NCBI RefSeq assembly: GCF_037975245.1
Contig: NC_092564.1
Coordinates: 24,364,484-24,428,483, forward strand
DNA: 64,000 nt
Origin: Apostichopus japonicus
Taxonomy: Eukaryota; Echinodermata; Holothuroidea; Aspidochirotida; Stichopodidae
Direction: 5' to 3'
Part shown: in pieces, positions 13,101 through 26,600 of the stretch
Layout: every line of letters starts with the position of its first letter
Position numbering within the stretch: the stretch's first letter is position 1
Made by a program: the position numbers and the translations under genes
The notes under the pieces: model-generated
The model's input: the letters and a program-made list of their open reading frames with translations, nothing else
Told to the model about the DNA's origin: nothing
The model's database searches: none

Positions 13101-16100
13101 AAGTTTTTTTTTTTTAACACTAGAACATATATACAGTGAAATTCTTTTTTGTTTTTAAACTTAATGAAAGTTGTTAATATTTAACAAACCTATGCATGTT
13201 CTTCCTGACGGATGTAGCCTGTATCCATGGTAACAGTCGCAACTGAAACTGCCTATTGTATTCACACAAAGCTGCTCACATGATGTATTGAATTGTGCCT
13301 CAAGACATTCATCGGTGTCTATAAAGAAAGAAGTAAGAGAAAAAATATTAAACACCCTAAACAAGTTGCGAAATATTAAAGATATTTTTGCGTTCATGGT
13401 TTAATTTCTCTTGCTACATGATACGTTTGGTTCATCTGTTGCATTCATATTAAATGAACAAGTCTGTTGTTTTTGTAAAAATGAACAAAGTATTCCCGTA
13501 TAGCCTTGGTCTATCACATTGTCTGAGCGCAAATGTGCTTAAGATGTTTTGCATATACGAATCGAGACTGGTGTGATAATTGTCATTATCTGTTAAGGCT
13601 AGTTAAAGCCATTCTTAGCCCTACATGTGGGCGTTACTATCACGTGACCTATACTGACTCCACTGAATAAAGACAAGCCCCATACAACTCGGGTTACTTT
13701 CCACTCACTATACTTAAATCGGATCTGGTTACCACAAGGAACAATGAATATGCATGAATCCCCTCACCATAACATTTGAATCCATTGCCGTCCAGTCCGG
13801 TAGGACATTGGCCGCAAGTTGCGTTAGCTTCTGGAGCTATTTCATCTTTACATGTAACACCTGGGAAACAAGGGTTATCCAGGCAAGCATCGTAGTCTTC
13901 GCTGCAGTCGTCACCGGTCCACGCAGGAGGACATAAGCAAGTGGCAACCTGACAGAACAAATATAAGCGTTAATTATAAAGAAAAGAAAGTGGAAAGCGA
14001 GTCCATAGAAACAAACGAAGCAGAAACGAAACCAACATACCTACAATGCGTTAAGTTAAATACGTATGAAATGAATTCTAAAATCGTCAAGAAATCAAGG
14101 TTTAAGGAAATCAATTTACTCAACATTTAATGTCATTTCCAACATCGTTATTTTTATTCTTTTCGAATGGTTTAATTCCTCCAAAAAAGGTCAATTTAAG
14201 TCCAGCATAGTTTGACCTTTGAGAGATGGAGGGAAAAATACAACCTTACAAGTTTGCAACTTCGTTAGTAAATAGAGAAAGTTGACCTAAACTTTAGAAG
14301 ACATACTTACTCGCAAACGTTTTTTGTTTTTGTTGGCGTCATTGCTTAAATTTGAATCACATATACTTTAAAATGTTACGACAGCCTATATAAATATTAG
14401 GAATGCTAAAAGTCGAGCTCTTACTGCAAAATGATCTTCCAAAAGGGCAGAACTGTCCACCAAGTTTTCATAATCACAAGTTCCACCATTGAGACAGCTA
14501 CAGATGATGACATCTGTTACAAGAAGAGAAGTACTTCGCCCATCAGAAGCCACGATTCCAATTTGTACAGGTTCCTTATCAACTGGCGTCCACGTAAATA
14601 CGGCGACTGTAAATTAACAAAATTCGGGACAACATGTTTAATTTTTTTTATCAAGAGTGACCAGATGAAAATCTCATATAACAGTATTACACAACATTAC
14701 ATTACAGATATTTTAACAAAATTCCACGGTTAGTCTATAAAGTGGTTTTCAATACATATGAAAGCTATCGTAGTGAACCTTCTTAAAAAGAAATCTGTGA
14801 AACAGGAGATGATGTTTTTATAAGAATTTCAATGATGTTTGTGGAGAGGAATTATACGGATTTTTTGGAATAAACTCACCAGTAGAACTTATCTGTTGTA
14901 ATGTAGAGTTTGATATAGGATATTGTTGTGAGAATGAGATAGTATCCCCGTCAATGTCGTACGCCTTTATCCGCATCTGACTCTCAACACCAACTTCGGC
15001 CAAGAGCAACGTCTCTCCTTCAGTGATATTTGGAGGAAAGTTGGCTGTTTGAGAGATAGATAGGAAAAAAAAAACACTGGTAATTCATGGAAAGAGTGTG
15101 TTAAAAGTGTGTTTGAAATTATAACGGATATTTTATGTTTAGAAATTATCGAAAAATTAGTTGTAATATGAAAGGAAGGAAACGTTTCTGGCTGAGGTAG
15201 ACTGGTTAACTCGTTTACAAATTGTTTAAAAAGTGAATAAATTAAGGTAGAAATTGATTGTTTGTACGACATGCTAATAGTTGAAACGGTAAAGAGTTTA
15301 TGTTTCAAAAGTAGTCTTTAATGTTCAGGAGGCTGTTCAGTCTGAATTGAGAATGGTATCGAATTGCAACCTGCACAAACAGTGTAATTAAGTTGTAATG
15401 ATTGCATCATACCAGACACGCTTAGTGGGTGCACGTGGTTGAAGAAAACGGTAATTCGTCTGAGTCCACAGTTATTTGCGAGGCAATGTAAATAAACTGA
15501 TTACTTTTAATTTGTAAAGAGCTAATCTTTGCTGGTGCCAAGACACCGTTATATACAGTACATATAGTAAAGCATAGTTCGTCAAATTACATACCGAGCC
15601 ACTGTGCATCATCTTGTAGAACAAATCCCGTTCGTTTGGTGCTCAACCCGATAGATACATCCCTCATAGCCAACGAATCAAACAAACACTGGATATCAGT
15701 TCCACACACTTCTGAAGCTAGTCTGTAGAGAGTTTGGTTCTCGTAACTTCCAATCAGCTCATCCAAGAATGACGGAATAAATTCAACATCATTGTAGTCA
15801 TTCCAGGTCATGCCATCTTTGTACGAAAATAGAGATTTCTCGGGAGGAACACGCCCTATAAAGACCCAAAAAAGAAGACATGACGTCATAATTAATATTT
15901 ATGAAAGTGTGCCATGCGTTTCTGAAATTAAACAAACGCCGCTGCTTTTGGTTCTAATAGTAATAGTTGTAATATTCGCAATGATATGGACATGTAAAGC
16001 AAAAAAAAAATGGATCACACCAAAGATAAAATATATCTGTCTCTCTCTAGGGCAGAATAAAAATGAATAGTCTGAAACACACTCACATGACTGGCCAAAT

Positions 16101-19100
16101 GTAAAAACTTCTCTGTCAGTGAGATTACTTCTTCCGTGTGTGTCGAGAGTTGATCCGTTGGACATTAAAAAGTCATCCATCATATCATCGTTCCAAACAC
16201 CTGAAATTTAAAACAACAAAAAAATATTTGATTTCAACCTGTTTGATTATGAATAGGTCAACGACTCCTCATTTAACAATCTTCTCGTTCTCATATATGT
16301 TTCATAATGGAATAGGAATATGCACACAAAAAAAGCCTAAAACGGACTCATTTTAGTCGCAAACAGTTTCATTCTTGCACCTTATCAATGTCAGCAACAA
16401 ATCACGATACTTCTGTAATTAAGTCTATATTATACGGAGACCGACTGACTAGAGGAACTTCATAACGAAGGGAATGTTCGACAAGACTCACCAAACAGGC
16501 CTTTGGTAGAATTGCCTTTGAACTTATTTGGCACCTCAAAGAAAACATCTAACATTCCTGGCGTTGACATGGCAACCGATATAGAGACTCCATAGACCCA
16601 GTAAACAACCAGACGATCTGATCCATTAGCATTGGTAAAGTTATCTTGATCCACTTCCATGTAGAAGTTAGGATCAGCATCCGAATAGAATGGCACTGTA
16701 AAGGGGGAAGGATATAGGAGATGTAGTGCGAATATGAAGGAATTATATGTCTTTGTATCATTAAGGGTTTGAATTGTAATTAAAAAATGTAAGATTAGGT
16801 TAAGGAAAACGATAACTGATTTTTCTTGAGGAGTTTGCCAAGAGATACAAAAATCCGTGCATCTTTTTGTATATCCGAAATCATTGGCGAATTTTACAGC
16901 TGGTGCTCAACAAATAACTGCGGACGGGGATAACAACCGCCGCCTACGTCCATTGGTGAGGGTAGGGGTTTGGAGAAGGAGGACCGGTAAGGGAGGGAAA
17001 GGGAGACCCCAAAAATGAAAGGAATTTAACACATACCACTCATTAGATCTGTTCTATTGACCTTAATTGAAGAGTTCACCGTAACTTCAAAATCTGTCCG
17101 ATCTTCATTCAGATAAATCTCGATCTGAAATAGCAAACAGTTACTCTTATTAATTAATTAGCTATTATATTAATTATATTATATTATTTTATATTATATT
17201 AATATATTATATTAATGAGTTATTATAATTAATATCATTATTATGATTTATAGAAAATGATCCAAATAAACTATTCCCAATGTTTGCTTCAAGTGCAATT
17301 CTGTATGTATATGCAGTGATGGATCTACAGCGCGCTAATCTATTACCAACTAGTGCAGCCGTAAATGAAATCTAGAAACGATACTTTTCAATGTATATAT
17401 GATTTGCTTCTTAAATCAAATATACAGAATAGAGAAAACTATGATATATGTTACGAATGAATTTTACTGATTGTAAGACAGGAAATGTTTCCTTTTTATT
17501 CAAACAGGTATAGTCTCTAACGCAAACAACATAATAATTGTATTCGGGTAAGGTGCTGCTGCTTACAATACATGGAAGTACCAACAATCCTCAAACACAA
17601 ATGCACTGTTTGGGAGAGTATATAAACTTCTTTGCCTTCAAATAGTGCACCAAGAATGCAAACCCGGCCGTGAAACAAAGGTTGAAAAATCCTGTGTGAA
17701 ACACTCGTGTATACTTCTGAATGGTAGGTTCGGAAGGAGGCGGATAGTGACCTTAGATAGGGTTATTGGGGGGGCGCAGTGCAAGAATGTTACCAGCGTA
17801 AGTAAAGGAGACAGGTACGTGAGGAGTGAGGTAAATCTTGTGTTTGCTACAACGTATCTCTCTCAGTCAGACAATTTGTCTGGTTCTTAACAAACGTACT
17901 TATGAGGGCGTGCTAGTAATATGATAAATTTAAAACAGCATCTCACCAGCGTTGAGTTTTGAAGTTTTCCTGCAAATCCAGTGAAAACTGTTCCATTTGC
18001 AATGTCAGTCTCAGTCAAGGCTCGCTCCATTCTCCCTTGGAGTACAAACTGGCCGTTGTTTATATCTACTAGGGTAAACTCTCCGAGTCCATTGAAGGTG
18101 TAAGGGTACTTGTCAAGGGTTTCCATATGAGGATCACCAAACATCCAACCTACAAAGAAAAAGTCACATGGGATATTTCAACATATTCCTCCATTCCCAG
18201 ATGGAATCTCATAACGTTTTGTACATCATAAATGAAGGGGTTGCTGTGTTATTTTACCTCATAATATTGTTTCTCTCCAGCAATATCTCAACACACACAA
18301 AAAACACATCAGTCCTCTATATGGCAAAAATGTAACTTTCGATCTTTTGGTTATTCTACACCAATGGAGGATACATTATTCAGGGTCATTTCTTAATGAA
18401 ATGGTGTTGTTTTTTTGTGCACATGTCTTTCACTTGTTCTGGCTAGGTAATTGCATAGATATTCTTCCATTGGAAGGAGTAGGAAGTTAAGGTCATTTCA
18501 AAAGTGAAGTTTTGTGCACAACTTGTGACCATGATGGAATGATTTGGATATCACTTGATGCAAAACTTGTAAAGGAAAAGGTGCATGTATACAATAATTG
18601 TACAACAATGAATTAATCTCACCAGTTTGAGGGGGTAAATACCCATCACATGACCCTGCTGGCCGCTTCTCTTCATACAAGGCACAGAATGATGGATCTT
18701 GAGATGCTACACAACAATCATATCGAGGAACCAGGTCTTCATCTGTATAAAGTTAAACATTAAACTAAATTGCACCACCAAAGTTGAACAAGGCAAATTC
18801 TAAGAGTCACTGTTTGTAAAATAAGTTTACATTACGCACATGTTACCCCCCCCCCCCTCTCCAAGGAGAAATTTCGGTCAACAGCTAGCAACAAGAAATG
18901 TATAATTTCATCATGGTTCTATAATTTTGTACAAGTTTTCTTTCGAAATGAGATATGTTTTGGTGCAATAATGAAATATGGCAAATCCTCTCTTAATTTT
19001 ACCATTTCCTCATAAATCCATACAAAACTTAAGAAAATTTTGTTTCTTTGATAAATGAGTTACAATCGAATCAACTGCAAAATACCAGGTGAAAACTAGT

Positions 19101-22100
19101 AATGGCACGTAAATCAATACAAAACTAAATGATTGAATGGAAAAGTTAATTAATGTTACTACAATCTTGCAATGTGTTGCAAGCGTCTTTCATATTTTGT
19201 AATTAACTCTATTTTTTAAGGTAATGCATATGAATCATATTAAAGATAATCTTGTCTTCACTCACCAATCCAATCTTGTCTCTTGACTTCATCAATATAA
19301 GTTCCATAAATAAACTGATGTCTTTGAATGAAGCTGCTCCTCCACAATGTCTGATAACCCTCAATAAGAGAATGGTCGTCACGGTAACAGCACTTCATAC
19401 CAGCTCCGAATTCATTAGATAGAGTTGTCTGTATACAGAACGGTTCACCTGTGAATGCAGACAAATTTAGAACGACTTTTGATTAGCATAAACACGTAGC
19501 AATAAACCGATGTGAAGTAGGTCTCCCTCATGAGCTGAACGGAATAATATATATGGTGCAGTAACAAACAATTAGAACATTTCCAAACATTTTTAAGGCA
19601 ATATTCAATTATTGATATAAAAGAAATTCGATCAGGTTCTACTACTGAAAATGTTTTCCAATTTAGTTTCTTCACGTATATAAACTGTATTACTTGAAAA
19701 ACAAATGTAACTTACACTACTTTCTATTTTCTGTCGCTTGTCTTGTTATATCACAAGGAAAAAAGTAGATCTGGTTATGCCAAGAACTGTTCGAATCCTA
19801 TATTTTCTTTGCAATATTTGTTTAATTTATGTTTTACATTTGAGTCTAAATATTTGTTGTTATATCTACTAACCTTCCATTCCAGATATAGCTTCAAGGA
19901 GTTCTTCATCAAATCGCCTGGTTGTAGTATACACCGGATCAACCTGATTGAGCTCTGCGCTTCTACTTCTGGAGTAAGTGTTATCGCTTCTACCTTGTTG
20001 GAAGCCGCACGGACAGGTACCCAGGGTCCTACTCCAAGTAGATGGGTCTGGTTGTCTGTGATACCAGTCTAGACATTGCTGTTTATGGTTTAATGTATCC
20101 ACTGTGTTATTTTCAAGACGGAAGTACCATCGTCCTTGTAATTTAGTGTTACCGATAAGCTGATCTGGGCGATAGCGTGAAGTTACTGAGGTGAATGGTG
20201 ATTGGAGATGGGTATTATCATAGGTTCCGTTGCCGTCACCATATCCGATTATAGCGTCCTTATAATACAAGAGGTCTGTATTCCAGAGCATCTCGTCTTC
20301 CATGTAATTGAAGATGACAAAACTAAATATGCCATCAGTCATCAGAGCTGCCTGGAAAGTATTTGGCTGTAAAAGGAAAATATTAAAGGCAAAATTATTA
20401 GCTTGCTAACGATAGTTTCCAGCAAAGAATATACCTATGAAATAATCATTTGTCACCCAAACTGTACGAACATTTTTAGGATCTGAACACATTGCGAAAC
20501 TGAAGGTTAGTGGTGATCATGACTTTCAGTGGCAAGCTGGACTATGACAAACATGTTTTAATTTTGTTCAGACTCATGAATATCCAATATATCATTTAAT
20601 TGCAGTCAATCATCAATACATCAATTCAAGACGTAACATGGCGTTGATAAATCCTCCATGAATAGGAAATATTGATTTGTCTTACATAATCTGCTAAGTA
20701 TTCCGAAGTGTATGCTGATACATTTCTCCACGTGACTAATAACATCCAATTGGCTTCGAAGGTCACGTTGCTGTCACTCAGCAGAGTTAGATCATAGTCT
20801 CTGATTCTGGTACTGGCCTCAGTTAACACTGCTTCTTTAGTTGATGTGAAGTTTGTTGAGTTCGAGTCATAGACCTGACAAGGATAGAATATAGACTTTA
20901 ATAAAAACTCATTTTTCTTCAAGCAATATCTTCTTCATACGGTGAAATTCCCAAATCAGTCAGTATATCTATTGCATCAGAATGGATTCGTAAAACGAGC
21001 CAAAATATATATGAATATTATAAACAATGAATATGAATTGGTAAAACACGAACTGTGCATGTGCTTCATTAGCTGTCGAAGGATAATGTAAGAATGAACA
21101 TGGTCTCTAAGTATTGTATATGTGAGTTATAGAAATACACACCTGATAAAACACTTCCCCGATCCCTTGTGTCATATCCGCATCTGCCCAGAAAGGAGCA
21201 ACGATACGATCGGTGGCAGCAGACGTAAATCCACCTTCATAGGGGTGAGGGAAGCCGTACTTATCTTCGTTCTCTCGCAGAAACAGTATTACACCATTTT
21301 CTGTGAACTAATATATGTATATTAACAAAAATAAATTCATTTATTTTGATTTCTTTAAAGTAATATATAATGCATATTTCTCTAATCTATATTTCGACTT
21401 ATGTTTATAACCACTGTACTGTACATACACTACTTGAGGCGATAAGGAAAACCTTACTGTTATTAAGGTCTACTCTTACAAACCAAAGTCTATAGAAAAC
21501 GCATACTTAAAATGACAGCTAAAAATGGAATCAAACTATGTCGCTTTTCGAAAAGGAAATTATAAGAAGAAGTTCATATTTACATAAAGCTTGTAAAAGA
21601 ACTCATTCCAGAAAGGAAAGCCAGCCGGTGGTTCAAAAGTTTCAGATATGAATTCCATGAATTGGTTGTCACTGTTCTCGTGATTGAGGCTTAACCGATA
21701 ATCTCCTACCGAGTCGCCATATGGAAAGAAGAAATCCTCTGAAATACAAAATAATAAAATTAACCAAATTATATTAAATTGAAAAGTTACACGATTTTTG
21801 TTAACGAAAGTACTGAAATGTTGCGTCATAGAATGGACACCGGACTAGCAATTTCTAACAAGTTGTGTTCTATCAGTTACAGTAAGAATTCAGTACAGAA
21901 TCTCATGATCCATTAACTAGATGGATTTCAAAGTTGAAGACAAGTGGGTTTGGATCAAAATCAGTGACGGGTGGCTGTAAATTTCAAGCATTCTAATCTT
22001 TTTAATGACATGTACACACAGGAGTGTCGAAAGTATATTATGAGAATGAAAGTATTATTTATCCATATTTCTCCATTACCTGGGCTGTAACCCCTTCTCG

Positions 22101-23592
22101 TCAGTCCTGTCTACACAATACATGAGAAATAATTCGCGTGCATTTTTATCTCTTTCATGGAAGATCAAGTTATTAACTGCAACATGTCCCTCATTGGTCG
22201 AGCCAATACCCGGAAGTCCCATTCCTTGTTGCAATATGTAATATTGGTAACATATTTCAATCGGTTTGATGTAACTCTGATATCTTGTATGTTGACTTAC
22301 CTCTGCACACAAAGCCAGAACCCTTGTATCCGTCCTTACATACGCAAGTATACGATCCATTGGTATTGTAACAATCCGCATTCTCATCGCAAAGATTCAG
22401 AGATGTGTTGAAGCATTCATTGACGTCTAGCAACGAAAAGAGGCATTTTGTCAATCTTTCATTATGAAACCTTAAAATATGGAATTATTACTTTGGTTAA
22501 ATAATTGCTTGCTTAAACCACTGACAACGGAGTGACAAGATGATATATTGACACATTTGCTTTGTTTTGGAGGATAAGAAAACGATATTTATACAATTAC
22601 GCACCAAAGTTTTTACCGCAGGTTCTATACATCTTTCATCTATTATAATCTCTTAGATGCCGAGGAACTCTTAATTACTGCATAATTACTATGTAACAAG
22701 ATATGCACAACTGAGGAGCATACTTCTTCAGAGTAACGTTAAAATTGTGACAAAATAGTTTTTTTTTCTGCACATCATGTGACTTTGCATTTAAGATCAT
22801 AACGTCATCAAGATTTGCAGCTATGTTTTGGGTTAAACTGAGTAACAGTCTCACCGACGTTGTCAGCATAATAAACTTCTGAATATGGATGCACTGGGAA
22901 ACTATTATCATATTATCAGAGAGCTTCATACTCCATCACTACTATTCTACACATGGGGAGGTCATGGTGCTGAATGTTAGAGTAAGTGTCACAGCATGTC
23001 GATAAAACTTGAACAGGTTTAGTCGTTTCGAAATATCACTACACGTAAATCTAACAACACGGGACAACAAGCAATCTAACAACACGCAATGTAATGCTAT
23101 TTAGTAGTACCTAGGGTGTGTCATAAAATGCACTTTACACAGAAATAGGTTAGACAGTTGTGCATCGAACTGAAAGAACTTACCTTGTGTACACAGTGTA
23201 CCCATCCAATGTTCCGTGCATGCGCACAGATAGCTATTGATAGAATCAATACATGTTCCTCCATTCAAACACGGTGACGACGTGCACTCATCAAGTTCTG
23301 TTGTTTAAGTTTGCAAAAAAAAAGTACAATATCAGTCAGGAATCCATGAAGTAAAATATGAAATAATATTGTCCTATTAATTAAACATATGAAGAACTTT
23401 TCGAGAATAGAAATAATCACCATTGTTTACTATATTTTATCAATGATTAATTAATATTGAAAAAAATAATAAAATGTGGGTTTTGGTTGTTGCTTCTGTT
23501 TAAATGACATTACATCTATGTTTATGTTATGTTTATGTTATGTTTGTTACAAAAGTGTCATGTTTGTTAAAAAGATGTGGCATCTGTTAAGT

Positions 23593-23645
<53 letters not shown>

Positions 23646-26600
23646 ATAACGTCATTGAATGACCCAAGCAGGCCACACGAACTATGAAATTAAAAGACGT
23701 TACCTTTGTTCAACTTATTTATTCTGTTTCTCATTAATAAATATTTAACTTTTGTAAGTTGACTTCTAAATGCAACTGACACATACCTTCACAAGTTGGT
23801 ATTGTATCATTTAGGGATCCATCTTGGCAGTAAATGATTTTCGATGAAGATGGAGTGACCACGTAGCCATCGTCACAGGTGAATACGATACTTTCTCCGT
23901 GATTAAGGGATCCAGAGTAGTCGCCGTAGACAGGAGGCTGAGGTGGGGGACAGTTGACTGTGGAGGAAATAATAAACTGACTTGCCTTTTAACTGTCCGT
24001 GAGTACCATTCTATGATATGATTAAATCAGACGCATTGAATAATCACTTTATAGCAAGTTTAATAGCAGGTTGGACTAACGATCATTAAAATATTGCTCG
24101 AGTTTGTTTCTCGCAAAGTAGAAACAGTTAATGTCTGTCATTAATGGACTTTAGACAGCCTGTGTTTGCATCAGGTCAGGAGTAAAAAAATGCTTCATCT
24201 GATAATTATTATGAATTGAAGGCACGTGAAATAATATAAATTATATGCACTGCAGCAGGACAACATCAAAGTAATGCGCACAGCATAAAAATGGATAACC
24301 GTTGGCCAAATAACGGCTTATTTGGCTCAGTTTTGTATTTCCATATAATTTAGTAGTACACGTAGCTTATAATGTAATAATTACACTGATGAACATATTG
24401 GTAGGTAATTATAGCTATTAAAAGATTTCTCGTTATTGCTAATTGTATATTTACTTACATAGTTAACATAAACTATCATAAAACCAGATCTTTTTCAATC
24501 CCAAACTTTCTCACTTGTCTGTCAATATGAATGTTGTAATACAAATAATGCCCGAAATCCCAAGATTATGTCTATGAATAAACCGACAACAGCCTGTTCT
24601 CCTGGGCGCAAATTCGAGAGAGTTTAAACGTGGATTTCGAACAGTGCGTCTGATATAATGGAACTATTACAGACAAATATTGCTTACCATGGCATGTCGG
24701 GACAGAACTGTTAAAAGTGCCATTTTGGCAGTATAAAGTATCCGTTCCAACAAGAGTGTAACCAGACAAACATGCAAACTCTGCATTCTCTCCGGATTTG
24801 TAAAAATACTTGAATGTACCAACTTCCACACCATTTACTGGTGCTTCGATACCTCTGCATGTTCCTGTAACAAAAATATACAAAAAGAAATATATGGCAA
24901 TAGCTCTGGATGTAGAGAGATATGGTAATACTGTAACATACTTTTGTGAATGAAGATAACCAGAGTTTTATGAACATTTAATTTGCATATATGGGTTAGC
25001 TTAGCTAGCAGATTTCTGGCAGATTTCACAATTAAGTGATATTTGACATCCTACCCACTTTGTCATTCAAATAAAAAAGAACAAGTTAATCAATAAGCAA
25101 AGTCAATTCATATTCTCGAAAATACAATATCTAACATTATCTTTGGTCGAAGACATATCAAATGGTTACATTTTTAGAACAAAAAACATTTTGACTATCA
25201 TGTGTTTGTCTATACTGTTGTGTAAAATATTTCCAATCCATCTGTTAGTGTGAAGTAAATGAAAAAAAAAGTAAGGTCTTGAAAGTATACGTTAGGAACC
25301 CTTTAAATTATCGATTTTCGCTAATCAAGCAAAACACACGGTTTAAAGTTAAAGTTGAGTTTGCGTGGGTTTACTTCTTCTCTCAAAGCAATGTTGAATC
25401 ATGAGTAAAGAATTCCAATGACATGTAACGTGTAACATGTTTTTTAATTGCCGGCAATAATACAAACCAATGATTACGATATCCTTCTAATTCGAGTACA
25501 AATCCAGATCTGTCAAGCAAGGGCGTTAACCAAAACTCGCTCTACAATATTGAAGTAGACTGCTATCGTGAGATGCTGCATACAAACTGATGGGGTATGT
25601 TGAGAAAAAGTGCACTTCTAAAAATATTGTTATTGGCACATCGCTCCAAAAGATCCAATGATAAGTGAATCACAAGTAGTTAAAAAAACCCAGCAAGAAT
25701 ACCTTCACACATTTCATCTGATTCATCAAAGTTATTAGCGCAATCATAGGGATAAGCATCGCAGAGGTAAGACTGGGGAATACATAGACCCTCGGGACAT
25801 CTATATTCTGTTGATTCATTACATGGTGCTGTTAAAGGAAAGATAGAAAAGATGTGAATTTGAAATACTTCGCCAGATGCGAGCAGATCAATTATTTTGA
25901 ATGACCAACCTGTGAGTGAGCTAAAGCAAAACGTTCTGTGACGCGTATTGGGGTAGTACAATTTGAAAGTTAAACGATAACCATAGTTATAAATTCTTAG
26001 TCATTCACTAAATAAAAATGTTGAAAAGAAATTTCCTCCATCACTAAACGCCACTACATATGAAAGCATAATTGTAAAATCAAAGCCTCCTTCGCAAATC
26101 GATATGTTTCGTCCTTGTGTGCATATTCAACTAGGAACGTGAAAATAAGAAGTTTGGCTACTAGCTTCATAAATCTTAGAAGGAGGGGCTACAATTGTGA
26201 ACCGTTTCATAAAAATAGTCACTCACGACATCCTGCAGCAACGCTTTCATCGTAGAAGTCAGGACAATCACCAGGCCAAAGATCACAAAAATATTCTTCG
26301 GGAATACAACTTCCATCTTGACATGAGCCCAATCCCATTGGACAAGACACTATACGAAAAGACAACAGAACGTTTATCGAGAATACATACTTTACGTTAC
26401 AAAGTTAAAGGTTATGGCTAAGAAGTTATGCCATGATGTCAGCAAGCCCCAAAAAGTAATCTTGGAGCAAAACTTTGAGATCTTGCTTCAAGAACCCCGA
26501 TAAAGAAATTTAGAATAGTGACCTAAATAATAATTTATTTTATGGGCAGCTTTAATTTTTTTATTGACCTCTCAGTGGCTATTTTCTAATTTACTGGGTG

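Larger units (their letters stand above)
11880..16086 (-). other. Introns between the post-VWD, cadherin-like and first EGF exons
   Basis: The introns longer than 300 nt are 11880-12204, 12328-12853, 13319-13767, 13949-14424 and 15045-15594. No coding or RNA feature is seen in them. Confidence 0.78.
16696..17946 (-). other. Introns inside the VWD domain
   Basis: The introns 16696-17036 and 17125-17946 hold no gene. An extreme AT-rich stretch of TTAATTA/TATTATAT type lies at about 17140-17245. Confidence 0.8.
18150..22300 (-). other. Introns within the NIDO-AMOP-VWD block
   Basis: The introns longer than 300 nt are 18150-18622, 18743-19265 (with a C12 run at 18846-18857), 19449-19873, 20367-20685 and 21739-22300. 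No other features are seen. Confidence 0.78.

Noticed and set aside
21301-21307. Alternative acceptor for the second NIDO exon ending at 21300
   Set aside because: It would give phase 1, while the previous exon ends in phase 0. The acceptor 7 nt further upstream keeps the frame.
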